Origin: Zoogloeaceae bacterium
GTDB lineage: Bacteria; Pseudomonadota; Gammaproteobacteria; Burkholderiales; Rhodocyclaceae
DNA length: 64,000 nucleotides
Direction: 5' to 3'
Assembly: GCA_024235655.1 (NCBI GenBank)
Contig: JACKLY010000003.1
Span: forward strand, 1-64,000
Both the position numbers and the translations under genes were made by a program. Each line of letters starts with the position of its first letter. Position 1 is the stretch's first letter. This document shows, one piece after another, positions 34,064 through 43,848 of this stretch. Below the pieces are notes generated by a model. The model was not told where the DNA came from and did no database searches. It worked only from the letters and a program-made list of their open reading frames with translations.

Positions 34064-36091
34064 TCAGCCCAGCAAATGGCAGCGCACGATCCTCGACGAT
34101 GACAGCTGCGTTTCTTCTGGATAGTGCTCCCGGCAAATAGCCGTGGCAAACACACAACGCGAATGAAAATGACAACCGGCGGGTGGACTGGCCGGAGATG
34201 GCGTTTCGCCCGGCAAACGAATCACATTCCGCGTCGCTTCCGCCGAGGAAGCTGCCACTGTGGGTACGGCTGACAGCAAGGCTTTGGTGTAAGGATGCTG
34301 CGGATCGCGCAAGACCTCCTCGACCGTGCCACGCTCAACAATGCGTCCCAGATACATGACAGCCACTTCGTGCGCCAGATGCTCAACCACGGCAAAGTTG
34401 TGCGTGATGAACAGATAGGCCAGGCCAAGGCGATTCTGTAATTCAGCCAGCAAATTGAGTATCTGCGCCTGCACGGAGACATCGAGCGCCGAAGTCGGCT
34501 CATCACAAATCATTATTTCCGGCTGCACTGCCAGTGCCCGGGCAATCGCGATCCGCTGCCGCTGGCCACCGGAAAACTCATGTGGATAACGATCAGCGGC
34601 CGCAGCTTCCAGCCCGACCTGCTCGAGCAATCTTGCTACCGCTGCAGCAAGCTCCTCTCCGCCTGCCGTTGCCAACGCATTCATGCCCTCGGCTATGATT
34701 TCGCCGGTACGCATACGTGGGTTCAGCGAGGCGAAGGGATCCTGAAACACCATCTGCAAGTGCCGGCGCAGCGGCCGCATTTCATTCCGGGTCAAGCCAT
34801 TGAGTTCACGCCCATCAAGACGAACACTCCCCCCCGTAGGATGCACCAGTTGTAGTAGCGCCTTGCCCACCGTTGTCTTGCCGCACCCGGACTCCCCAAC
34901 CAGAGCCAGTGTCCGCCCGGGAATCAGCGGGAAAGAAACACCATCGACTGCACGTACATGCCCGACCGTGCGCTGAAATACACCGCGCCGGATGGGGAAG
35001 TGCACCTGCAGACCCATGACGTCAAGCAACGGTTTTTTCTGACATTCGGTCAGCGGTACAGTCGCCGCGCTCAGGTGCTCCGCTTCAGCGCAGGAAGAAG
35101 GCTGCGTAGAGCCGGCTTCAGCAAAGAAACAACGAACCCGGTGGCCGGGAGACAATTCACTCCAGTTTGGTGATTCGACCCGGCAACGATCCATCACATG
35201 CGTACAGCGGGGTGCAAATCGGCAGCCTGCCGGCATGTTTGCCAGCGGCGGCACCTGGCCGGGGATCGTTTCCAGTTGCTGGCCACGTTGTGAAATATCC
35301 GGCAATGCTGCAAAAAGCGCCTGGGTGTAGGGATGGCGAGGGCTGGCGAAGAAATCGGCACGCGGCGCTTCCTCGATCAACTCACCCGCATACATCACGC
35401 CCACCCGATGAGCCACGCGTGAAACAACGCCGAGATCATGCGTGATCAAGAGCATGCCCATGTCTCGCTCAACCTGCAGATCCTGCAGCAGATCAAGAAT
35501 CTGTGCCTGAATCGTTACATCCAGCGCCGTGGTGGGCTCATCGGCAACCAGTAGTTTCGGATTGCCGGCCAGCGCCATGGCAATCATCACCCGCTGCTTC
35601 ATGCCTCCCGACAACTGGAAGGGATACTCTTTCAGGCGGCGTGCAGGATCGGATATCCCGACTGCGCCCAGCAATTTTGCCGCTCGCGCATCGACCGCCT
35701 CACCTTGCAGCCCGGCATGGCGAACCAGCACTTCTGCGATTTGCTTGCCGACTGTCATCACCGGGTTCAGGCTGGTTGCCGGCTCCTGAAAGATCATCGC
35801 CATACCACCGCCACGTACTGCCCGCATCTCATATTCAGGCAGGCAGAAAAGTTCTCGGCCACTCAGCCGTACCTCACCTGCAAGTACACGACCCGCCGCC
35901 GGGAGCAGACGCATCAAAGCCAGCGCCGTAGCGGATTTGCCACAACCGGATTCACCAAGCAGGGCAAAGGTTTCCCCGGCAGCAATGTCAAAGGAAATAC
36001 CGGAAACCGCCGTCAGTGTTTCCCTGCCGGATGCAAAGCCCATTGCCAGATGGCGTACCGACAACAGGGGGACGTTCTGTTCGCTGCTCAT
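34064..36091 (-). CDS. YejF-like dual ATP-binding protein of a peptide ABC importer
   Basis: A 675-residue fusion of two oligopeptide-type ATPase domains. The first half has Walker A GESGCGKSATAL and signature LSGGMKQRVMIAMAL. The second has GESGCGKTTVGKALL and FSGGQRQRIAIARAL. Each half ends with the oligopeptide/dipeptide transporter C-terminal motif with a Cys cluster (AGCRFAPRC, AGCHFHSRC). The ATG overlaps the stop of the permease gene. It completes a four-gene yejABEF-like cluster on the minus strand. Confidence 0.93.
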   Translation of the reverse strand: MSSEQNVPLLSVRHLAMGFASGRETLTAVSGISFDIAAGETFALLGESGCGKSATALALMRLLPAAGRVLAGEVRLSGRELFCLPEYEMRAVRGGGMAMIFQEPATSLNPVMTVGKQIAEVLVRHAGLQGEAVDARAAKLLGAVGISDPARRLKEYPFQLSGGMKQRVMIAMALAGNPKLLVADEPTTALDVTIQAQILDLLQDLQVERDMGMLLITHDLGVVSRVAHRVGVMYAGELIEEAPRADFFASPRHPYTQALFAALPDISQRGQQLETIPGQVPPLANMPAGCRFAPRCTHVMDRCRVESPNWSELSPGHRVRCFFAEAGSTQPSSCAEAEHLSAATVPLTECQKKPLLDVMGLQVHFPIRRGVFQRTVGHVRAVDGVSFPLIPGRTLALVGESGCGKTTVGKALLQLVHPTGGSVRLDGRELNGLTRNEMRPLRRHLQMVFQDPFASLNPRMRTGEIIAEGMNALATAGGEELAAAVARLLEQVGLEAAAADRYPHEFSGGQRQRIAIARALAVQPEIMICDEPTSALDVSVQAQILNLLAELQNRLGLAYLFITHNFAVVEHLAHEVAVMYLGRIVERGTVEEVLRDPQHPYTKALLSAVPTVAASSAEATRNVIRLPGETPSPASPPAGCHFHSRCVFATAICREHYPEETQLSSSRIVRCHLLG

Positions 36092-37506
36092 CAGCCCATC
36101 CTCGGATCAAAGGCATCGCGCACGGCATCAGCCAGGAGGTTGGCCGCCAGCACCAGCACAAACATGAAAGCAAAGGCGGCAATCAGAGACCACCAGACCA
36201 CCGGCTCTCGCCCCAGTTCCATACGGGCATTGTTGATCATGGTGCCAAAGCTGATCATGCTCGGATCGACACCGATCCCGACATATGAAAGTACCGCCTC
36301 GGCCAGCACCAGACCGGAAAAATCCATGACCAGCGCGATGATCACGATATGCATCAGGTTGGGCAGCAGATGGCGGGCAATGATGCGTGCATCGGATACG
36401 CCAAAGGCCTGGGCTGCCTGAATGTAGTCAAGCTCACGCAGTTTCAGCACCTCACCCCGAAGCAGCCGGGCAAGCCCGGTCCAGCTGGTCAGGCCAAGAA
36501 TGAAGCACAAGGCCAGCAAGCGCATGTCGGCACGTTCGGCGGCGGTCGCGAACCACTGTGGATGCGTATCAATGATGACCTGCATCATCAAAACGGCTGC
36601 CGCGATGAGCAACACCCCGGGAATCGAGTTGAGCGTCGTGTAGAGATACTGGATCAGATCATCGATCCAGCCACGGAAATAACCGGCGATGATGCCAAGC
36701 ACAATGGCCAGTGGCAGCGTCACCAGCGTTGTCACCAGACCGATCACCAAGGCCGTTCGTATGCTCTTGAGCACCTGATAGAGCACATCCTGGCCCACCT
36801 TGTCGGTGCCGAAGACGTGATACTCGCCTGCCAGCAGGAAAAGCAGCGACGAGCCCAGCAGCAGCACGGCTACCGCCGCCAGCACGGCATTCCAGGCGAA
36901 TGTCGTTTCTCCCCGATAGATCTGACACCAGGCTTCCTTGCGGGATACCGAAGCGGTACCAGCAACCCGTCCAGTAACCGCAACGGCCAGCAACATCCAT
37001 AGAAACGCAGCCAGCAACGCGGCACGCAAACCACGCCCGGCGATATCCTCCCCTGCCCGCCCTTCATCACTCCCCAGATGGGCTCCGCCGTGGCGCAGCC
37101 GCGGGTAATCACGCAGGCTGCGCAGACTGCCATCCGCCTGCCGCTCTTCAATCATTTCCTTTGCATAGGCACGGGTGGCCAGCGGTTCCGAATAGGTTTT
37201 TTCCATCCGGCTGCGCAAGGGTGACAGCAGACCATCGAGCACAGAAAGGACTTCTATCGAATAAACCTTCGGCTCGCCCTCCTTGCCGGGCAAAGCCTCT
37301 CGGTAGTGCACCGAATCCAGCAGGCCGACCAGCAGGAAAACGCTGAGAAAGGTCGCTGCGGCCATTCCAGGGCGACTCTGCCCTACCCGCTTGAAGGCGG
37401 CGACAAGAGGCGGTTGCCGGCGCGACCAGCAGCCGGCAGCCATACCTGCCAGCACCAGCAACCAGATGAAAACGTCAGACCAGAGAATAACGCCCTGAAT
37501 ATTCAT
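36091..37506 (-). CDS. YejE-like peptide ABC transporter permease with extended N-terminus
   Basis: A 471-residue inner-membrane permease. The C-terminal half (about residues 230-471) is a standard BPD-type permease with the EAA-like loop REVLK-like segment LRELDYIQAAQAFGVSDARIIARHLLPN. The N-terminal region holds several extra hydrophobic segments and a charged periplasmic stretch of about 80 residues (SVLDGLLSPLRSRMEKTYSE). E. coli YejE is about 340 residues, so this form is longer. The ATG at 37506 lies one base after the stop of the preceding permease (TGAGATG). Confidence 0.9.
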   Translation of the reverse strand: MNIQGVILWSDVFIWLLVLAGMAAGCWSRRQPPLVAAFKRVGQSRPGMAAATFLSVFLLVGLLDSVHYREALPGKEGEPKVYSIEVLSVLDGLLSPLRSRMEKTYSEPLATRAYAKEMIEERQADGSLRSLRDYPRLRHGGAHLGSDEGRAGEDIAGRGLRAALLAAFLWMLLAVAVTGRVAGTASVSRKEAWCQIYRGETTFAWNAVLAAVAVLLLGSSLLFLLAGEYHVFGTDKVGQDVLYQVLKSIRTALVIGLVTTLVTLPLAIVLGIIAGYFRGWIDDLIQYLYTTLNSIPGVLLIAAAVLMMQVIIDTHPQWFATAAERADMRLLALCFILGLTSWTGLARLLRGEVLKLRELDYIQAAQAFGVSDARIIARHLLPNLMHIVIIALVMDFSGLVLAEAVLSYVGIGVDPSMISFGTMINNARMELGREPVVWWSLIAAFAFMFVLVLAANLLADAVRDAFDPRMG

Positions 37507-37507
37507 C

Positions 37508-38485
37508 TCATTCAAACCGGATACGCGGATCAACCAGCGTGTAGGAGATATCGGTCAGGATCAGGCCGATGATGTAAAGCACGGAACCGATGAAGACCAT
37601 TGCCCGGACAACGGCAAAGTCCTGCGCGTTGATGGCATCAATGGTGTAACTGCCGAGGCCGGGAATGCCGAAGAACGATTCGGTAAGCAGTGAGCCCATG
37701 AACAACAAGGGGATCACGACAACGACACCGGTCAGGATCGGTATCATCGCATTACGCAGCACATGCCCGAAAAGTACGGCAGCGTCGGACAAGCCTTTGG
37801 CACGTGCCGTACGCACATAATCCTTACTGATTTCCTCAAGAAATATGGTGCGATACCAGCGGGTAGAGGAACCCAGTCCGGAAATGACACCGATCAGCAC
37901 CGGCAGGATCAGGAAACGCCAGGCATCAATGTCACCGCCAAAGCCGGAAATCGGGACCAGCTTCCACATTTTCGAAATCAGATACTGACCACCGATGATG
38001 TAGAACAGACCGGAGATCGACATCATTGCCACGCAGAGGACAACCCCCCAGAAATCGAACCAGGTGGCACGGAACATGGCCAGTGCCAGTGCAAAACTGA
38101 CGGTGACGAACAGACCCAGCACAAAGGTCGGCAAGGCGATGGCCAGTGAAGGTCCCATGCGCGTGACGATTTCCCGAGAGATATCGCGACCATCTTCAGC
38201 ACGGCCAAAATCACCGACGAACATGCGAATCGACTTCTGGAAAAACACGGTCTCTGTCAGGCGACCGGTGCCTTCAGCCGAGGCATTCACGAACAACGGT
38301 TTGTCATAGCCGCGATCCGCTTTCCACTTCTCGATCGCTTCAGGGGTAACACGCTTCACACCAAGCTGCATGCGCGCCATGTCGTCCGGGGTATTGACCA
38401 CGAAAAACAGGGCAAAGGTAATCAGGTTCACCCCGATCAGAATGGGAATGGCATACACCAGACGGCGCAGGATATAAGCCAGCAT
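37508..38485 (-). CDS. YejB-like peptide ABC transporter permease
   Basis: A 325-residue inner-membrane permease of the DppB/OppB/YejB type. The N-terminal helix MLAYILRRLVYAIPILIGVNLI is diagnostic. The EAA-like loop RTARAKGLSDAAVLFGHVLRNAMIP (in shorter form, RTARAKGLSDAAV) precedes the last helices. It lies 3 bases after the solute-binding-protein gene and immediately before yejE. Confidence 0.94.
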   Translation of the reverse strand: MLAYILRRLVYAIPILIGVNLITFALFFVVNTPDDMARMQLGVKRVTPEAIEKWKADRGYDKPLFVNASAEGTGRLTETVFFQKSIRMFVGDFGRAEDGRDISREIVTRMGPSLAIALPTFVLGLFVTVSFALALAMFRATWFDFWGVVLCVAMMSISGLFYIIGGQYLISKMWKLVPISGFGGDIDAWRFLILPVLIGVISGLGSSTRWYRTIFLEEISKDYVRTARAKGLSDAAVLFGHVLRNAMIPILTGVVVVIPLLFMGSLLTESFFGIPGLGSYTIDAINAQDFAVVRAMVFIGSVLYIIGLILTDISYTLVDPRIRFE

Positions 38486-38488
38486 CGC

Positions 38489-40651
38489 TCAGTCCTTCAC
38501 CCGAACCACACTACGTTCGCGCCGTCTGTAGCCTGCCAGCGCAGCCGCCAGCGTGCCGCCAAACAGCAGGCCAAGAAATACCAGAACTCCCCATTGCGGC
38601 TGGTTCCATTGACGTCGCATGGATTCACGCATCGGCAGGTCAAGTCGTTGATATTTCAGATTGTTGTGTCCGACATCACTTGGCTTGCGGTTATGTAGCC
38701 AAGCGTGGCCAAGGGTGTAACTTTTTGGATGGAAGCCGTAAACCCAGGGCGCATCTTCCTGAAGGATGCTGTTCATGCGCGTGATGATGGCTTGGCGGCG
38801 CGGCGTGTTGTCCATGTTCTTCATTTCGTTGAACAGCCGGTCGAATTCGGTATCGCGATAATTCGACGCATTTTCTCCGGCATTCTCAACCTTCCCTTCT
38901 CTGCCATTAAGCAGGAAAAAGAAGTTTTCCGGATCAGGATAATCGGCATTCCAGCCCAGGTAATAAAGCTGCACCGCCCCCTTGCGGATCTTCTCCTGGA
39001 AACGGTTGAAATCGGTGGAACGTACGACCAGCTGGATATCAATCTTGGCAAACTGCCGAGTCAGCCAGTCAAGCCGAGACTTGTCGCCCATGCCTCCGGA
39101 GGTGGTGTCGAGATTGAGGACCAGCGGCTCACCTGTTTTTTCATGTCGACCGTTCGGCCAGCCGGCCTCCGCCAGCAGTTTTTTTGCTGTCGCCACATCG
39201 CGACGGCGAGCCTTGCCATCAAGCCATTCATAGACCACCTTGTTGATCCCGGCTTCGCCCTCAAGGTAGCCGAAAATCCCCGGAGGCAGCGGACCCTGTG
39301 CCGGTATCCCGCGCCCATTCATGAAAATTGAAATGAATTCTTCCTGATCGATGGCAATGGAGATCGCCTGCCGTAATTTTCTCGACTGTTCGCTGCCAAC
39401 CACCGGGTCGAGCATATTGAAGCCCATGTAGAAGGTCGAGGCACGCACACTCGTCAGCAGGCGGATACCCTTGTTCCGCATCTCATCAGTGAGCGCGACA
39501 TCACCGCCGACATTGATTTTCACGGCCTGATCAAAGGAATCGGACGAAATCCCCGAGGCGTCATACCAACCTTGCAGGAATTTGTTCCAGTAAGGGATGG
39601 CTTCCTTCTCTCGGGAGAAAATGGCCTTGTCGATGAAAGGCAAGGTATTGCCACAATCATCGAGCAGCCCGGCTTCCCGATCCCTTTCTTCCCCCTCGCA
39701 CGGGTAGGTTTCCCCACGGAAATTCGGATTCCGGGCCAGCACCATGCGGCTGTTCGGGTTGTTTTCCACCAGCATGTAGGGGCCGGTGCCGACCGGATAC
39801 CAGTCCAACGTCAGATTCTTCTCAGCCATGCCCGGCTGGCTGTAGAAACGATCGACTTCGCGCGCAACAGGTGCAAAGAAGGGCATCGCCAGCCAGTAAT
39901 GGAATTGCGGGTATTTCCCCTTCAAACGTACCCGATAGGTGTAATCATCAATTCTGGTAACCCCACTCAACGCAAACTTGTCGAGATCCAGCCATTGATC
40001 GCGTGGCAAATCCTTGGCTGCAGCCTGCAAGGAAGCCCCAAGCTCCTTCAAACCGACAATTTTCTCGGCCATCATGCCGAAAATCGGGGAATGCAGACGC
40101 GGATGGGCAAGACGCTTGATCTCGTAGATGAAATCATCGGCGCGCAATTCACGGCTGCCTACAAGCTTGAAATCCGCAATGCGCTCGATCCCTTCCAGTT
40201 TTTCGCGATCCAGATCTGCATATCGGGGATTACCTGATGCATCGATAGCAAAAGCAGGGTGCGGTTGATAACGGATGCCAGATTTGATCCGTATGTCGTA
40301 AATGCTTTCAGCGATTTTCTGGCTCGGCGCATCAGCAGGCAAAGTCTTGCCGGCAGCATCGACATAACGCGGCAGCGGTACCGCTTCAGCCGAAAGAGGA
40401 ATCAGCGAATAAGGGCGTTTCAGGTAGTGATATTGAAGCGGCGGTTCGTAAATCTGCGCCGTAAAGGTGATTTCATCTTCGGTGTAGGACTGTACCGGAT
40501 CAAGATGCTTCGGGCGGTCGGCGAATGCTGAATAGAGAATGTTCTGGCCGCGTTCTGAAACCGGGTACGGGTCGTTCCAGACCTCACCACAGGCAGTAAC
40601 GACAAATACAGGAAGCAAGACAGCCAGACGGCACAAAGGTGGAAGCAGCAT
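38489..40651 (-). CDS. Peptide ABC transporter substrate-binding lipoprotein (SBP family 5), C-terminally anchored
   Basis: A 720-residue periplasmic binding protein of the oligopeptide family, first gene of the importer operon. The N-terminus is a lipoprotein signal ending VVTAC (Cys about residue 21). Family segments include VGTGPYMLVENNPNSRMVLARNP and AISIAIDQEEFISIFM (each abbreviated; about 290-440). Unusually, the last 45 residues contain a hydrophobic helix (GVLVFLGLLFGGTLAAALAG) followed by the basic YRRRERSV, which looks like a second membrane anchor. Divergent from fabI across 90 bases. Confidence 0.92.
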   Translation of the reverse strand: MLLPPLCRLAVLLPVFVVTACGEVWNDPYPVSERGQNILYSAFADRPKHLDPVQSYTEDEITFTAQIYEPPLQYHYLKRPYSLIPLSAEAVPLPRYVDAAGKTLPADAPSQKIAESIYDIRIKSGIRYQPHPAFAIDASGNPRYADLDREKLEGIERIADFKLVGSRELRADDFIYEIKRLAHPRLHSPIFGMMAEKIVGLKELGASLQAAAKDLPRDQWLDLDKFALSGVTRIDDYTYRVRLKGKYPQFHYWLAMPFFAPVAREVDRFYSQPGMAEKNLTLDWYPVGTGPYMLVENNPNSRMVLARNPNFRGETYPCEGEERDREAGLLDDCGNTLPFIDKAIFSREKEAIPYWNKFLQGWYDASGISSDSFDQAVKINVGGDVALTDEMRNKGIRLLTSVRASTFYMGFNMLDPVVGSEQSRKLRQAISIAIDQEEFISIFMNGRGIPAQGPLPPGIFGYLEGEAGINKVVYEWLDGKARRRDVATAKKLLAEAGWPNGRHEKTGEPLVLNLDTTSGGMGDKSRLDWLTRQFAKIDIQLVVRSTDFNRFQEKIRKGAVQLYYLGWNADYPDPENFFFLLNGREGKVENAGENASNYRDTEFDRLFNEMKNMDNTPRRQAIITRMNSILQEDAPWVYGFHPKSYTLGHAWLHNRKPSDVGHNNLKYQRLDLPMRESMRRQWNQPQWGVLVFLGLLFGGTLAAALAGYRRRERSVVRVKD

Positions 40652-40709
40652 GGCGGCGAGTGTAGCGGATGCCTGCGCTTACGTCATCCGGGAAGGGCAT
40701 CATTTCCGT

Positions 40710-40715
40710 TATAAT
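40710..40715 (+). promoter_or_regulatory. Candidate -10 box of fabI
   Basis: TATAAT with a GCGCGC discriminator just downstream, 26 bases before the fabI start. The -35 is weak. Growth-rate-type control is possible but not shown. Confidence 0.5.
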
Positions 40716-40741
40716 GCGCGCAAAACCAATAGGGAGCATCC

Positions 40742-41542
40742 ATGGGATTCCTCGCAGAAAAACGCATTCTGATTACCGGCTTGTTGTCCAAGCATTCGAT
40801 TGCCTATGGCATTGCCAAGGCTTGCCATCGTGAAGGTGCAAAACTCGCCTTTACCTATCAGACCGAGCGCTTCAAGGATCGGGCAGCCAAATTTGCTGCC
40901 GAGTTTGATAGCGAACTCATTTTTCCCTGTGACGTGGCTGAAGATGCCCAGATCGACAATCTTTTTGTTGAACTGGCAAAGCACTGGGATGGCCTGGATG
41001 GTCTGGTGCACTCAATTGCCTACGCACCGAGCGAAGCGATCGAGGGAGACTTTCTTGATGGCATCACACGCGACGCTTTCCGTATTGCTCACGACATTTC
41101 TTCATACAGTTATCCGGCCTTGGCGAAAGCTGCCCGGCCGATGCTGCTGAAGGGCAATAATGCAGCGCTGCTAGCCCTCTCCTACCTGGGCGCCGAGCGC
41201 ACCATGCCGAACTACAACACCATGGGCCTGGCCAAGGCCAGCCTGGAGGCAGCAACACGCTATCTGGCATTCTGCCTTGGCCCACAGGGTATCCGTGCCA
41301 ATGCAATTTCTGCAGGCCCGATCAAGACCCTCGCCGCCTCCGGTATTGGCAATTTCGGCAAGCTGCTGGCCTACAATTCGCACCATGCACCTTTGCGCCG
41401 TAACGTCACCATTGAGGAAGTGGGTAACGTTGCTGCGTTCATGCTCTCCGATCTGGCCAGTGGCATGACGGGCGAAATCACCTATGTTGATGGTGGCTTG
41501 AACACTACAGCGCTGGGCAACGCCGACCCGATGCCTGCCTGA
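40742..41542 (+). CDS. fabI: Enoyl-[acyl-carrier-protein] reductase (NADH)
   Basis: Last reductive step of each fatty-acid elongation cycle; 266 residues. Short-chain dehydrogenase of the FabI subtype. The nucleotide region ILITGLLSKHSIAYGIA (residues 9-25) and the FabI-type catalytic pair Y-x6-K in YNTMGLAK (about 158-165) are present, as are SAGPIKTLAASGI and the C-terminal TYVDGGLNT. The ATG has AGGGAG six bases upstream. Monocistronic, flanked by its own -10 and a strong terminator. Confidence 0.97.
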   Translation: MGFLAEKRILITGLLSKHSIAYGIAKACHREGAKLAFTYQTERFKDRAAKFAAEFDSELIFPCDVAEDAQIDNLFVELAKHWDGLDGLVHSIAYAPSEAIEGDFLDGITRDAFRIAHDISSYSYPALAKAARPMLLKGNNAALLALSYLGAERTMPNYNTMGLAKASLEAATRYLAFCLGPQGIRANAISAGPIKTLAASGIGNFGKLLAYNSHHAPLRRNVTIEEVGNVAAFMLSDLASGMTGEITYVDGGLNTTALGNADPMPA

Positions 41543-41565
41543 TTTCTTTGAGTCTGTTACAAAAC

Positions 41566-41599
41566 AAAACGCCGATCAGGGAATCTGATCGGCGTTTTT
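41566..41599. terminator. Bidirectional terminator between fabI and ppiD
   Basis: AAAACGCCGATCAG/CTGATCGGCGTTTTT hairpin with a 5-base loop. A-tract and T-tract allow termination from both sides of these convergent genes. Confidence 0.93.
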
Positions 41600-41640
41600 G
41601 CTGCTAAGTCCGTATCGACAAGACGAAACTCAAGGAAAGA

Positions 41641-43554
41641 TCAACGCTCCTTGGCGTTAACCACTGATTTGTTGATCTCAACCTTGTAGCGCTGGCGCAA
41701 GCCACTCAGATAAGCAGCAAAATCCTCTCTTGCTACCATCGCCGCATAGCTTTCCTGCAGTGCCTGCAGCTTGTTTTCATCGATTTTCTCAAGTGCTTTC
41801 ACGGAAATAATCTTGAAAATTGCGTATCCGCCACCTTCAGGCAGTTCTACTCCGGCATAGCTGGGGAGTTTTTCGGTATCGGCACGGAAGATCGTCTGCA
41901 GGGCTGCGGCAGACAATTGCTGTCGTCCCTGACGCGTCACCGTTTTGGCCTGGATCCAGTTTGTCTTGTCCTGACCAGCCATCAATTCAGCAAGCTTTGC
42001 TTCACCACGAAGCTTGGCCAAGGCAGCCGCTTCCTTGATTTTCAGCATTTGCTCAATTTCAGCACTGACGGATTCAAACGGTCGCACAGCAGCAGGCTGG
42101 TGCTCTGCAACACGCGCTGAAACCAGGGTGTTCTGAGCAACTTCGACCGCGTCTGTATTGCGCTTCAACTTGATTGCATCTTCGCTGAACAAGGCAGTAA
42201 GAATTTTCTCGTTACCGAGAGGACCAAGTGCTGACAATACCTGAGTCGGAGGGTTCTTCGGAATCGGTTCCGATTTCTGGATTTTCAGCTTGAATTTCTC
42301 AGCGACTGGCGCAAGGCTGTCAGGCTGCTCATAAACGATGTTGGTAAAAGCTTCCGCAGCCTCTGCAAAACGACGTTGCGCCGCCTGGCGCTTCAACTCC
42401 CCTTCGATTTCAGCACGCACTTCATCCAGCGATTTCTGCTTGCCCGGCTTGATGCCGGTCAGTTTGATGATATGAAAACCGAAGTCAGACTGAACCAGAG
42501 CGGAAATCTCATCCTGCTGCAATGCGAATACGGCCTGCTCGAAAGGCGGCACCATCATGCCACGACCGAAAAAGCCAAGATCTCCGCCATTTGCTGCCGA
42601 TCCCGGATCCTGCGAATTGGCTTTTGCCAGTTCTGAAAAACGTGCCGGTGATTTCTGAACCTCGGCAAGCAGCGCTTCCGCCTTCGACTTGGCCTTGGCC
42701 TTGTCGGACTCCGAAGCGCTGGCATCAACCGTAATCAGGATATGGCTTGCACGTCGCTCTTCCGGCTGTTGATAGCTCTGCTTGTGGCTTTCATACCATT
42801 GCTTGACCTCGGCTTCGCTGACCGAAACCTGGGCAAGCAAGCCTTCCAGCGAGAGAGAAACGTATTCCGCCCAGACCAGTTCTGGGGTCTGGAATACCTT
42901 CTGGTTTTCATCGTAATACTTGCGCGCTGCATTGGCCTCAAGCTTTACTTCACCGACAAACTGATCAGGCGTCAGGCGCAGTTCGGACACCTTGCGTTCT
43001 TCCGATTTAATCTTCAACAGCATTTCAGCCGAAGCTTGCGCAACAATCCCGGCATCGGTAAAGGCACCGACCAACTGTTGCATGGTCAGATCCTGACGCA
43101 ACTGGGCTTCGAACTGCTCCGGAGTCATTCCCTGCGCACGCAAGGCTGCTTCATAGCGCGACTGCGAGAATTTGCCGTCTTCCTGCAGAGCAGGCATGCT
43201 GCCGATGACTTCGACCAGCAGCGCATTACTGGCACCAAGATGCCCCTTGAGTGCCTCAAGCATCAACAAGCGTTGATCAACCAGTGAATTGACAACCGCC
43301 ATGCGTGCTTCTGGCGTATCAAACAGTTCCTGTTTGAAATTCGCACCCAGCTGCTGGCGCATGCGATCCATTTGCTCTCGCCATGCCTGTTCGAACTGAT
43401 AGGTTGATATCTTGGACTCACCTACCGTGGCCACATCATTACCCGGCCCCACGCCACTGACATAGGACTCAACACCCCAGAAAGCGAATGGCAGAATGAT
43501 CAGGGCGAGAATGCCCTGGACAATTTTCTTGTTATTGCGGACGGCGTCGAACAT
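41641..43554 (-). CDS. ppiD: Periplasmic folding chaperone / peptidyl-prolyl isomerase PpiD
   Basis: Inner-membrane-anchored periplasmic SurA-like chaperone helping proteins emerging from the Sec channel, 637 residues. Single N-terminal transmembrane helix (about 13-33: GILALIILPFAFWGV). SurA-like helical domain to about residue 240. One parvulin domain (about 265-360) with RASHILITV and GDLGFFGRGMMVPPFEQA, then a long C-terminal region. It closes the tig-clpP-clpX-lon-hupB-tRNA-ppiD block, which is conserved in many proteobacteria. Confidence 0.95.
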   Translation of the reverse strand: MFDAVRNNKKIVQGILALIILPFAFWGVESYVSGVGPGNDVATVGESKISTYQFEQAWREQMDRMRQQLGANFKQELFDTPEARMAVVNSLVDQRLLMLEALKGHLGASNALLVEVIGSMPALQEDGKFSQSRYEAALRAQGMTPEQFEAQLRQDLTMQQLVGAFTDAGIVAQASAEMLLKIKSEERKVSELRLTPDQFVGEVKLEANAARKYYDENQKVFQTPELVWAEYVSLSLEGLLAQVSVSEAEVKQWYESHKQSYQQPEERRASHILITVDASASESDKAKAKSKAEALLAEVQKSPARFSELAKANSQDPGSAANGGDLGFFGRGMMVPPFEQAVFALQQDEISALVQSDFGFHIIKLTGIKPGKQKSLDEVRAEIEGELKRQAAQRRFAEAAEAFTNIVYEQPDSLAPVAEKFKLKIQKSEPIPKNPPTQVLSALGPLGNEKILTALFSEDAIKLKRNTDAVEVAQNTLVSARVAEHQPAAVRPFESVSAEIEQMLKIKEAAALAKLRGEAKLAELMAGQDKTNWIQAKTVTRQGRQQLSAAALQTIFRADTEKLPSYAGVELPEGGGYAIFKIISVKALEKIDENKLQALQESYAAMVAREDFAAYLSGLRQRYKVEINKSVVNAKER

Positions 43555-43598
43555 GGCGTAGTAACTCTCTCAGCTCTCTGCTCTTGGATTGAAATAAC

Positions 43599-43625
43599 AA
43601 AAAAGGCGAACTTGCGTTCGCCTTT
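43599..43625 (-). terminator. Intrinsic terminator after the tRNA-Val/tRNA-Asp pair
   Basis: On the minus strand GGCGAAC-GCAA-GTTCGCC followed by six T residues. It ends the hupB/tRNA transcript ahead of ppiD. Confidence 0.9.
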
Positions 43626-43634
43626 CGGTGATTC

Positions 43635-43711
43635 TGGCGGAGTGGACGGGACTCGAACCCGCGACCCCCGGCGTGACAGGCCGGTATTCTAACCAACTGA
43701 ACTACCACTCC
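43635..43711 (-). tRNA. tRNA-Asp (anticodon GTC), copy 2
   Basis: 77 nt with encoded CCA, base-for-base identical to the plus-strand copy at 28550-28626. Cloverleaf and anticodon loop CTGTCAC intact. Confidence 0.97.
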
Positions 43712-43737
43712 ACGTCGGTACATCCATCGTAATGCTT

Positions 43738-43813
43738 TGGTGGGTGCTGACGGGTTCGAACCGCCGACATCCAGCTTGTAAGGCTAGCGCTCTACCAACT
43801 GAGCTAAGCACCC
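43738..43813 (-). tRNA. tRNA-Val (anticodon TAC)
   Basis: 76 nt with encoded CCA. Acceptor stem GGGTGCT/AGCACCC, anticodon loop CTTACAA. Lies 35 bases after the hupB stop, so is probably processed from the hupB transcript. Confidence 0.97.
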
Positions 43814-43848
43814 ATGCACACGGCCTTTTCGGCCAAGCACAAAGACCG

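Noticed and set aside
28550..43711. Two identical tRNA-Asp genes as possible attL/attR of an integrated element
   Set aside because: They are in opposite orientation, both complete, and the 15 kb between them is housekeeping genes without integrase or phage functions.
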